In this document: in pieces, positions 50,125-57,975 of the stretch
Layout: every line of letters starts with the position of its first letter
Numbering within the stretch: the first letter of the stretch is position 1
NCBI RefSeq assembly: GCF_025136295.1
Contig: NZ_CP062788.1
Span: 1,829,001 to 1,893,000 of the forward strand
Source: Aestuariispira ectoiniformans
GTDB taxonomy: Bacteria > Pseudomonadota > Alphaproteobacteria > UBA8366 > Aestuariispiraceae
Length of the DNA: 64,000 bases
Reading direction: 5' to 3'
Notes under the pieces: generated by a model
The model's database searches: none
Seen by the model: the letters and a program-made list of their open reading frames with translations, nothing else
What the model was told of the DNA's origin: nothing
Program-made: the position numbers and the translations under genes

Positions 50125-51153
50125 ATGAAGAAGTTGATTCGTAAACTGGGTAGATTTGGACTTTTCATGGACGCTTACGGGGCCCGCGCCGGAAATCAAT
50201 TCGCGCGTAATGTTAATGTATTCTATGCCGAGAAAGCTGGTGAGCTGCGTCTTACCATGCGTACGGCCCTTGCCCGCGAAGGATTTGAAAAGCTTCGTGA
50301 CTTCTCCAACCTGGAAGAACTGCGTTCTGTTTTGGGTACGCACTCCCCGGACTTGCTGATTATCGATTCCGAACTGCCCGGATGCACCAAGCTGATCCGG
50401 GATATCCGTTTTGGCCGACTGGGTGAAAACCCCTTCCTGCCGATTATCGCGACCTTCTGGAGCCCGTCTGCGGATTTCGCCAAGGAAATGGCTGGCTGCG
50501 GCCCGGATGACATGCTCATCAAGCCGTTTTCCCCGGGCAAAATACTGGACCGGGTGAATGTCCTGGTGGAACGGCGCAAACCGTTTGTCGTAACCAGTAA
50601 TTATATCGGCCCCGACCGGCGCAAGGACCCCTCTCGTGGGAGTACTGATGCAAATTTCATCGAAGTGCCGAATACTCTGTCGGCCAAGATGAAGGGCAAG
50701 ACTGTCCGTCCGGAAGATCTTCAGAAGGCAATCCAGGGCGCGCAAAAGGAAGTCAACGAGATGAAAATGCGCCGGAACGCATTCCAGATCTCGTTTATCG
50801 TTGCCCTGGTCAAGCCCCGCTTGGAGAAAGGCGACAACTCCAGCGAAATGCTGGATAAGCTCCGCCAGTTAAAAAAGATGTCGGATGATATCAGCGGCCG
50901 TCTGAAGGACACGCGTTTCGGCCATGTCGCAGAGCTGTCTTCGTCCATGTCGCGCGTGGCGGAGTCCCTGATCGAAAATCTCTTCGAGCCCAACAGCAAG
51001 GATATCGAACTCCTGAAGCCGTTGGCGGATGCGATCCTGCTTGCCTACAATCCTGAAAGCAATGCTCAGGACATGGCAGGCCAGATTACCTCCGCAGTGG
51101 ATAGTTACCGCAAGCGGCAGACCCCTCCGGCAAAGAAGAAAACGGCTGGATAA
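50125..51153 (+). CDS. Receiver-domain protein with helical C-terminal domain
   Basis: The 342-residue protein has an N-terminal receiver (about 28-150) with the phosphoacceptor region DLLIIDSELPGC, a Thr in IIATFWSPS and Lys in MLIKPFSPGKILDRV. The acidic pair normally ending strand 1 is reduced (VFYAEKAGEL). The C-terminal 180 residues are helical and rich in charged residues, with no known domain recognised by eye. It follows the HD-GYP gene after 153 bp and may belong to the same signalling block. Confidence 0.78.
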   Translation: MKKLIRKLGRFGLFMDAYGARAGNQFARNVNVFYAEKAGELRLTMRTALAREGFEKLRDFSNLEELRSVLGTHSPDLLIIDSELPGCTKLIRDIRFGRLGENPFLPIIATFWSPSADFAKEMAGCGPDDMLIKPFSPGKILDRVNVLVERRKPFVVTSNYIGPDRRKDPSRGSTDANFIEVPNTLSAKMKGKTVRPEDLQKAIQGAQKEVNEMKMRRNAFQISFIVALVKPRLEKGDNSSEMLDKLRQLKKMSDDISGRLKDTRFGHVAELSSSMSRVAESLIENLFEPNSKDIELLKPLADAILLAYNPESNAQDMAGQITSAVDSYRKRQTPPAKKKTAG

Positions 51154-51169
51154 ATAAATGGTGCCGGGC

Positions 51170-52210
51170 TTAGGCGTCGACCAGACGCCAACCCAGCTCT
51201 TCTCCACCCATAAAGGCCTTCAGCTTATCACCGGATTTCGTGTCGATATCTTCTTCGACCATCCAGCTTTCGCGGCGGAGGGTGATCTTCCCTTCATTCA
51301 CCGGCAGGCCATAGAAGCGGGGGCCGTGCAGAGAGGCAAAGCCCTCGAAATTTTCCAGCGCATCTTCCTGATCGAAGACATTCAGATATGTTTCCAGGGC
51401 GGCGGGGGCGTTGAAAATCCCGGCGCAGCCACAGGCGCTTTCCTTCGCGCCAAGTGTATGCGGCGCACTGTCGGTGCCCAGGAAGAAACGCGGGTGGCCT
51501 GAGACAGCCGCCGTGCGGACCGCCAGACGATGCCGTTCCCGTTTTGCAACCGGCAGACAGTAAAGATGGGGCCGGATGCCGCCCTTGAAGATATCATTGC
51601 GGTTGATGATCATATGTTGCGGCGTCACTGTGGCAGCGACGTTATGACCGCCCGTTTCCACGAATTCGACCGCCTGACCGGTGGTGATATGCTCCAACAC
51701 GACTTTCAGGCTGGGGTGGCGTTCAACCATCGGCGTCAGGACGGTTTCAATGAAGACAGCCTCACGGTCGAAGATATCGACCTTCGGGCCGGTGACTTCG
51801 CCGTGAACCAGAAGCGGCATGCCGATCTCAGCCATGCGTTTCAGCACAGGGTCGAGCTTGCGAACGTCGGTCACACCGGCGGCGGAATTGGTTGTCGCAT
51901 TGGCGGGATACAGCTTTGCCGCTGTGAAAATGCCATCCGCATGTCCCTGTGCCAGATCGTCCGGGGCTGTGTCGTCCGTCAGATAGCAGGTCATCAGCGG
52001 CTGGAAATCACTGCCCTCAGGCAGGGCCGCCAGGATACGGTCCCGATAGCCCTTTGCCATTTCCGCGGTCGTGACAGGCGGCGTCAGGTTGGGCATGACG
52101 ATGGCGCGTGCGAACTGTTTGGCGGTATAGGGGAGGACGCTTTCCATCATTGCACCGTCGCGCAGGTGCAAATGCCAGTCGTCCGGTCGGGTGATCGTCA
52201 GTTGATCCAT
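51170..52210 (-). CDS. pyrC: Dihydroorotase
   Basis: The 346-residue class II (PyrC) dihydroorotase cyclises carbamoyl-aspartate in pyrimidine synthesis. The zinc ligands begin with DDWHLHLRDG; the carbamylated-lysine region is AAKLYPANATTNS; LVHGEVTG and HITTGQAVEFV give the other ligands. It is the last gene of a reverse-strand operon, starting 3 bp after the asnB stop. That is an unusual partner for pyrC. Confidence 0.97.
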   Translation of the reverse strand: MDQLTITRPDDWHLHLRDGAMMESVLPYTAKQFARAIVMPNLTPPVTTAEMAKGYRDRILAALPEGSDFQPLMTCYLTDDTAPDDLAQGHADGIFTAAKLYPANATTNSAAGVTDVRKLDPVLKRMAEIGMPLLVHGEVTGPKVDIFDREAVFIETVLTPMVERHPSLKVVLEHITTGQAVEFVETGGHNVAATVTPQHMIINRNDIFKGGIRPHLYCLPVAKRERHRLAVRTAAVSGHPRFFLGTDSAPHTLGAKESACGCAGIFNAPAALETYLNVFDQEDALENFEGFASLHGPRFYGLPVNEGKITLRRESWMVEEDIDTKSGDKLKAFMGGEELGWRLVDA

Positions 52211-52213
52211 GAT

Positions 52214-53974
52214 TTATCCTCCCAATACGTCAAAGACGGAACCGCCGTTATGGCCGAGGCCCTGAATATTGGCCCTATGCCACAAAGCATAGAATAGAAG
52301 CGTCCAGGACGCGAAACCTTCTCGCTTTCCGGCTGTTTTGAACAATGCGCGGACCCGATCCGGGTCCGCGATTTCCGCAATGCTTTCCTGGCTGGCGACA
52401 AGATCGCCAAGCTTTGCCCCTTTTGTGCTGATCCATTCACCCACCGGCACGGTGAAGCCACGTTTTTTGGTGAAGGGCTCAGCCTCCGGCATGACGTCGT
52501 TAAGCCATTGCCGCAGGAGCCATTTACCCAGACGTTTTTGTATTTTGAGATTATCCGGCAACCGGAAGGCTGCCTTGGCGACTTCCGGGTCCAGGAAAGG
52601 CGTGCGCCCTTCCAGCCCATGGGCCATCAGGCAACGGTCCAGCTTGATCAGCAGATCGTTGGTCAGCCAGTCTTCACAGTCGATGGCCTGCACCGCCTGC
52701 AATTTGGAGCGTCCCTGAAGGTCGGACAGCGCCTCATGGCCGGTGATACTGTCCCGCCAGGACTGACTGTCTTCCCGCAACACGTTCAGGCCGTCGAATG
52801 TCCCGCGATGGCGGATCGTACGGCCACCCATCCACCAAGGGCGCAGCATGCTGCGGTAACGGCCATAACCGGCGAACAGTTCGTCGCCGCCTTCGCCGCA
52901 AAGGATTACCTTGAAGTCCTGTGCGGCCTCCTGTGCGAGTTTCCAGGTTGGCAGCACCGCATAGTCTGCGGCCGGGTCGTCCATGGCGGCTGCAATCCCG
53001 GGCAACGTGTTCCAGAAGTCGTCTTCGCTGAAATCCACCTCGTGGAAGTCGGCTTTGACCAGCTTGGCAAGTTTACGCGCATGGACCCGCTCGTCATGGA
53101 CTTCGGTGCCACTGAAACCGGCGGTAAAGGCTGTCACCGGCTTTTCGTTCAACTCAGCCATGATGGCAAGGACCGCCGTTGAATCAATGCCGCCGGAGAA
53201 GAACAGGCCATAGGGCACATCGGAGCGCTGGTGGACCGACACACTGTCCCGCAAGGCATGGTCGAGCCGCTTCATCGCGCTGTCGGCGTCTATTTTTTCC
53301 ACACCACCGGCAGGCAGGGCGTGCTGGCGGTGGCGTTCGACAATCCTGCCGCCCTGGACCACAAGCGTCTCGCCCGGCAGAACGCGCTGAATATCGCCAT
53401 AGATGGTCTGTGCGCCACAGGTAAACTGAAGCTGCAGCAATTCGTCACGGCGCTTGGACGCGACCTGCGGTGTACACAGTCCTGCCTTGACCAGGGCCTG
53501 TGCTTCCGACGCGAAGGCCAGATAGTCGTCGGTCTCGATATAATACAGCGGTTTGATGCCGAAAGGATCGCGGGCCAGAATCAGCCGATTTGCCGCCGGA
53601 TCATGAATCGCCAGGCCATACATGCCGCGCAGATGTGTGGCAAACTCCACGCCGCGACGGCGGTACAGATGCAGGGGCGGTTCGCAATCGGAATGCGTTT
53701 CAAACTTCACATCGGACAGCGCATCCCGCAGTTCGATGTAGTTATAGATTTCACCATTGCCGACCAGGGCAGCGCCGCCCGGTTCATAAAGCGGCTGGTC
53801 GCCGGTTTCCAGGTCGATGATCGCCAGTCGGGTATGCACCAGGCCCACGGGCCCGGAAATATGCTTTCCGTCGCCGTCAGGGCCACGGTGGCTTAGGGCA
53901 TGCGCCAGCAGATCCAAAGTCGCCTCGTCGGGCGACTGGCTGTTGCGCATCATGATCCCTGCAATGCCGCACAT
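52214..53974 (-). CDS. asnB: Glutamine-hydrolysing asparagine synthetase
   Basis: The 586-residue enzyme begins MCGIAG with the glutaminase nucleophile Cys2, followed by an LSHRGPDGDG glutamine-binding loop, a class II amidotransferase domain to about residue 210, and a PP-loop synthetase domain (FFSGGIDSTAVLAI, ILCGEGGDELFAGYGRY). It lies in a glycosyltransferase operon, so it may amidate a sugar or amino acid for the envelope rather than serve the general asparagine pool. It overlaps the upstream glycosyltransferase gene by 1 bp. Confidence 0.92.
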   Translation of the reverse strand: MCGIAGIMMRNSQSPDEATLDLLAHALSHRGPDGDGKHISGPVGLVHTRLAIIDLETGDQPLYEPGGAALVGNGEIYNYIELRDALSDVKFETHSDCEPPLHLYRRRGVEFATHLRGMYGLAIHDPAANRLILARDPFGIKPLYYIETDDYLAFASEAQALVKAGLCTPQVASKRRDELLQLQFTCGAQTIYGDIQRVLPGETLVVQGGRIVERHRQHALPAGGVEKIDADSAMKRLDHALRDSVSVHQRSDVPYGLFFSGGIDSTAVLAIMAELNEKPVTAFTAGFSGTEVHDERVHARKLAKLVKADFHEVDFSEDDFWNTLPGIAAAMDDPAADYAVLPTWKLAQEAAQDFKVILCGEGGDELFAGYGRYRSMLRPWWMGGRTIRHRGTFDGLNVLREDSQSWRDSITGHEALSDLQGRSKLQAVQAIDCEDWLTNDLLIKLDRCLMAHGLEGRTPFLDPEVAKAAFRLPDNLKIQKRLGKWLLRQWLNDVMPEAEPFTKKRGFTVPVGEWISTKGAKLGDLVASQESIAEIADPDRVRALFKTAGKREGFASWTLLFYALWHRANIQGLGHNGGSVFDVLGG

Positions 53975-54999
53975 CAGGCACGGACCTTCTCAAAGAGCTC
54001 GAAATAGCGCTGCACGACCTTTTCTTCGGTGTGCTTGTCATTGAATGTCTTCGTGGCGTTTTCCACCAACTCCTTGGCAAAGTCCGGGTTGTCCAGGACC
54101 TTGCGGACGGCGGCGGTCATCGCATCGGCGTCGTCGATCGGGGTCACAAGACCGTCGTAACCGTCCGTGATGGTCTGGGATGGTCCCTGACTGGCCGCGG
54201 CGACCATCGGCGTGCCATGCGCCCAGGATTCGATCATGATCGTGCCGAAGGGTTCGTGGCGCGAGGTGCAGAGGAAGACATCCGCCGCGGCCATCAGGGC
54301 GGCAATATCATTACGCCAGCCGAGAAAGCGCACGCGGTCGGACACGCCCAGTTTTTCTGCAAGCGCGGTCAGTTCCTGGCGCAGCGGCCCTTCACCGGCA
54401 ATCCAGTAATAAGCCTCCGGTATCCGCGACAGGACCTCCAGCCCCAGGTCAAAGGCCTTGTTGGTATGCAGACGGCCAAGGCCGAGGAAAAGCGGGGTCC
54501 CCTCCGGCGTGTCCAGCGTCGCGCGGTCCACCGGGGCCGCGCGTTTGCTGCTGGTGAAATTGGGCATATAGACAACCTTGTCCTTCGGCCATCCCTCACG
54601 AATGACATAATCACAAAGGTCTTTTGTGATGCAGGCAAGGTAGTCGCATTTCCGGTAGTATTTCAGGTCGTAGTAGCCGCCAAGCCGGGCAATGTTCACA
54701 TGGTTGCCCGTCGGGGTGAAGCGGGACGCGCGGCTCATCCAGCTCAGCACCACGTCGGGTTGGTGCTGATCGCAGATTTTCTGCAGCCTGGGGCCGGTCA
54801 GAAAGTCCAGCGCGCCGCCAAAGCGCAGTTGATGATGGGGAATATTTTCCCGTGTGAACTGCGCCGCGCGTTCCTCGTGGGTGCGAAAGACTGCGACCTG
54901 ATCCAGTCCGGCCCGATTGAGGGCGGAGACAAGGCTCATATAAAACGTTTCCGCCCCGCCCACTTTGGCGCCGGCCAGAACCTGCATTACTTTAGTCAC
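53974..54999 (-). CDS. Glycosyltransferase family 4
   Basis: The 341-residue GT-B enzyme has an N-terminal AGAKVGGAETFYMSLVSALNRAG, a nucleotide-sugar binding region FLGLGRLHTNKAFDLGLEVLS, and CTSRHEPFGTIMIESWAHGTPMVAAASQGPSQTI with the EPFG-x4-E pattern. The acceptor is likely LPS core or another envelope glycan. It overlaps the GT2 gene by 4 bp. Confidence 0.92.
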   Translation of the reverse strand: MTKVMQVLAGAKVGGAETFYMSLVSALNRAGLDQVAVFRTHEERAAQFTRENIPHHQLRFGGALDFLTGPRLQKICDQHQPDVVLSWMSRASRFTPTGNHVNIARLGGYYDLKYYRKCDYLACITKDLCDYVIREGWPKDKVVYMPNFTSSKRAAPVDRATLDTPEGTPLFLGLGRLHTNKAFDLGLEVLSRIPEAYYWIAGEGPLRQELTALAEKLGVSDRVRFLGWRNDIAALMAAADVFLCTSRHEPFGTIMIESWAHGTPMVAAASQGPSQTITDGYDGLVTPIDDADAMTAAVRKVLDNPDFAKELVENATKTFNDKHTEEKVVQRYFELFEKVRA

Positions 55000-55748
55000 T
55001 CGTCCTCCAAATTCGCTTTTAGATAAGACAGGATGGGATATAGCCCCGCCATCAGGGCGATCAAGAAGCCGTATTTGCCTTCACGATAGCCTTTGCGCGT
55101 TACATAACATTTATAGAAGCGCGAGAACATCCTGCGGATATTGCGGGCATAGCCGACGCCATCGGGCTGTTCGCGCAGGTCTCGCGCCTTTGCCGTGCTG
55201 TAGCTGTCCAGCCGTTTCAGCATGTCAGCTATATTCCGGTCGACATAATGGTCGATCCGCGCCTTCAGCCGGTGTTCCGGTCCTTTCAGGACGATAGACG
55301 GGTGGACCCGCTGTTCCCCCCAACGCTTGCAGCCTTTGGCGTGCAGGCGCGGGGCCGAACTGACCCCCCAGGAACAGCCCCAGCCGTAGCGGACCAGCCG
55401 GTCACCGATGTAGTTATCGAAGGGAACAAGCGCATAGCCCGTATCGTGGTTGTTGACGAATTGGCGGATTTCGGTCCCCAGTTCCGGGGTGACGCGCTCG
55501 TCGGCGTCCAGTTCGAACAGCCAGTCCGCATCCGTGGCATCCAGGCCGGCGTTCCGGCGATGTCCTTCGATGGGCCAGGCCCCTTCCACCAGAATGGCGT
55601 TATATTTCTTTGCAATGGCCTTGGTGCCGTCGGTGCACCGGTCCAGGACGACAACGATTTCATCGACGAAGCCGACGCTTTGCAGGCAGGCGTCCAATTG
55701 TTTTTCTTCGTTGTGGACCGTCAGGACGGCGGCGAGTTTTGCTGTCAT
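54996..55748 (-). CDS. Glycosyltransferase family 2 (WaaE/KdtX-like)
   Basis: The 250-residue GT-A enzyme begins LAAVLTVHNEEKQLDACLQSVGFVDEIVVVLDRCTDGT and contains the donor metal motif LFELDADERVTPEL. The length and the hydrophobic C-terminus (FLIALMAGLYPILSYL) fit the WaaE/KdtX group that adds glucose to the inner LPS core. Overlaps both neighbours by 4 bp (ATGA). Confidence 0.9.
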   Translation of the reverse strand: MTAKLAAVLTVHNEEKQLDACLQSVGFVDEIVVVLDRCTDGTKAIAKKYNAILVEGAWPIEGHRRNAGLDATDADWLFELDADERVTPELGTEIRQFVNNHDTGYALVPFDNYIGDRLVRYGWGCSWGVSSAPRLHAKGCKRWGEQRVHPSIVLKGPEHRLKARIDHYVDRNIADMLKRLDSYSTAKARDLREQPDGVGYARNIRRMFSRFYKCYVTRKGYREGKYGFLIALMAGLYPILSYLKANLEDE

Positions 55749-56716
55749 CCGTTATGTCTTTCCACTTCGCAGCGGGCCAGTAAGGTCCGCGCGGCCTGTT
55801 CCGCGCGATCGACGGAAAGGGATGTCATCCGGCTTTCCTGTGACAGATAGTCGTAATCCGGCGCGGAGATGATTTCTTCAAAGCTTTCGTCCGTGCGGAC
55901 AAAGGCCGTTTTTTCCCCCCAGGGTGAATAATGCACGTCCGGGGAGGGGCCGAACAGCCCCAGTGTTGGAATTCCGACCGCTGCGGCCATATGCATCAGG
56001 CCCGAATCATTGCCGACATAAAGGGCGCATTTACGCATACAGGCGGCTGCCGTCAGCAGGTCTACCTTGCCGACCAGATCAATACGCCGGTCGCGGGGAA
56101 CCGCCTTCAGAACGGGGTTTGCCTGCAGGCGCTCGTTAGGCGCGCCGAAAACCGCCACCTTTGCATTGTTTAAAGGCGCGCCCTCGGACGTAAGCCGGTC
56201 AATCAGGCTGACAAAGTTGTCCGCGGGCCACATTTTGCCACCCCAGTTGGCCGTCGGGCCAATTGCAAGAACGGGTCCTTCCCGCGGCATCAGTTTGTCG
56301 GCCAGTTGCTCATGTGCGGGATTGGTCCAGATTTTCGGGCTTGGCGGGTTGTTGTCCAATCCCAGCGTGGCGGCGAGCAGTGCAATCCGGTGAATTGGCG
56401 CATCACTCTTCGGTTGAATGAACTTCCGCTTGCCGCATAGGGTATAGCTGATCGCCGACCGGCGCAGGTCAATGATCATGTCCCAGCGTTGCAGGACGGT
56501 CTTCCGCCACAGGTCCAGCCAGTGAAGGCTGTGTTTGCGTTTCTTGAAGAGGATGATCTTTTCCAGGCCGGGGACACCGCCGAAAAGAGGCGCAGAAACA
56601 GGACCCGCTGCGATGGTGAAGCGGGCTTCCGGGTGCTGCTCTATAATATGGGCCAGAAGACCGGTCGATAGAACAGCGTCACCGACGCGGTTGGAAGAAA
56701 TAAAAAGGACGCGCAT
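55745..56716 (-). CDS. Glycosyltransferase family 9 (heptosyltransferase-like)
   Basis: The 323-residue protein matches the ADP-heptose:LPS heptosyltransferase family: LFISSNRVGDAVLSTGLLAHI at the N-terminus, IGPTANWGGKMWPADNFVSLID, and YVGNDSGLMHMAAAVGIPTLGLFGPS near the C-terminus. It is the first gene of the reverse operon GT9-GT2-GT4-asnB-pyrC. The donor could be another sugar. Confidence 0.93.
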   Translation of the reverse strand: MRVLFISSNRVGDAVLSTGLLAHIIEQHPEARFTIAAGPVSAPLFGGVPGLEKIILFKKRKHSLHWLDLWRKTVLQRWDMIIDLRRSAISYTLCGKRKFIQPKSDAPIHRIALLAATLGLDNNPPSPKIWTNPAHEQLADKLMPREGPVLAIGPTANWGGKMWPADNFVSLIDRLTSEGAPLNNAKVAVFGAPNERLQANPVLKAVPRDRRIDLVGKVDLLTAAACMRKCALYVGNDSGLMHMAAAVGIPTLGLFGPSPDVHYSPWGEKTAFVRTDESFEEIISAPDYDYLSQESRMTSLSVDRAEQAARTLLARCEVERHNG

Positions 56717-56844
56717 AAAACCGGATGGAAATTAAGATGACGAATTCTTATGTTCTGCCGGGTATAACGGTTAACTGCGCGCTTGCCAACTGTTGGCGCG
56801 GCGGTGCCACATAATGATAACGGGTTTGGAACAAAAAGGTTTGG

Positions 56845-57765
56845 ATGGCTATGGCTGGACGTTATGTCACGCTGGAAAATCGTGCGGTTATTACCCTGGC
56901 AGGCGAAGACAGGGCGACATTCCTGCAGGGCCTCATTTCCAATGATATTCACAAGTGCGCGCCAGACCATGCGATCTGGGCTGCATTGCTGACGCCGCAG
57001 GGGAAATTTCTTCACGAATTCAATGTGGTCGATGCCGGTGAAATGTACTGGGTGGACTGTGAGGCTCCCAGGATGATGGACTTGGGTCAACGATTGCGCC
57101 GGTATCAGCTCAGATCGAAAGTCACCCTGGATATCGGGCGTGATCTGGCGGTTTTCGCTGTGCTTGATACAGACCCGGCGGGCTTCGGTCTGGGGGGAGA
57201 GGCCGGACAGGTCGTGCCTCTCGCCGATGGCTTTGCTTTCGTTGATGCGCGTCGCCCGGAAATGGGGCTTCGTGTGATTGCGCCGCGCGCGGCGGCCCAA
57301 CAGGCCTTTGCGAAACTGAATTTGATCGAAGATGATCAGGCGGTCTATGACAAATTGCGGATGAGCCTTGGAATCCCGGAAGGCAGTGCGGATATGGAAC
57401 CGGAAAAGGCGATCCTTCTGGAAAATGGCTTTGATGAATTGCAGGGCGTTGACTGGAACAAAGGCTGTTTCATGGGCCAGGAACTGACGGCGCGCACAAA
57501 GTATCGGGGACTGGTAAAAAAACGTCTGTTGCCAGTTGTTTCCGTGGATGGAAAGGACCTGCCTGCGGATGGAACGATCCTCTCCGAGGGGCGGGAAATC
57601 GGTCAGTTGCGGTCGGTTGCCGGTGCGCGGGGCCTCGCCCTCGTGCGGCTGGAACGGTGGCGGCACGCCATGGAACATGGTCATCCGCTGGCCGTTGGTG
57701 ATGCTGCCGTGGTGATTGACGTGCCGGACTGGGTGGACCTGCAGGCCAACACTGCTTCCAAGTAG
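56845..57765 (+). CDS. ygfZ: Folate-binding YgfZ/GcvT-like protein
   Basis: The 306-residue protein has the YgfZ signature NKGCFMGQELTARTKYRG near residue 210 and the N-terminal ITLAGEDRATFLQGLISNDI typical of the family. YgfZ proteins bind folate and help assemble or repair some iron-sulfur enzymes. It is divergent from the glycosyltransferase operon across 128 bp. Confidence 0.93.
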   Translation: MAMAGRYVTLENRAVITLAGEDRATFLQGLISNDIHKCAPDHAIWAALLTPQGKFLHEFNVVDAGEMYWVDCEAPRMMDLGQRLRRYQLRSKVTLDIGRDLAVFAVLDTDPAGFGLGGEAGQVVPLADGFAFVDARRPEMGLRVIAPRAAAQQAFAKLNLIEDDQAVYDKLRMSLGIPEGSADMEPEKAILLENGFDELQGVDWNKGCFMGQELTARTKYRGLVKKRLLPVVSVDGKDLPADGTILSEGREIGQLRSVAGARGLALVRLERWRHAMEHGHPLAVGDAAVVIDVPDWVDLQANTASK

Positions 57766-57975
57766 TTCCACGCCCACAATACTTCTTTAGATTTTTTAAA
57801 CAGTTCTGCGCTATCCTCTCCGGCGCACAGGGTTACATTGTCTGTATCTTCAGGGTAACCTCGCGCTTAGGGTTTGGGGATGACGAGGATGTGGTATTGC
57901 CGCAGCAGGTTTTCTGCGCAGGGAATTGAGCGATCTTTGTTGTCCTTGGGGCGTTTAGATTGAAGTTTGGGCGAG

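Noticed and set aside
57892-57907. Sigma-54-like TGG...GC sequence upstream of the cyclase gene (TGGTATTGCCGCAGCA)
   Set aside because: The -12 box lacks TTGC and no matching 17-bp element lies at 63-65 nt, so it is probably chance.
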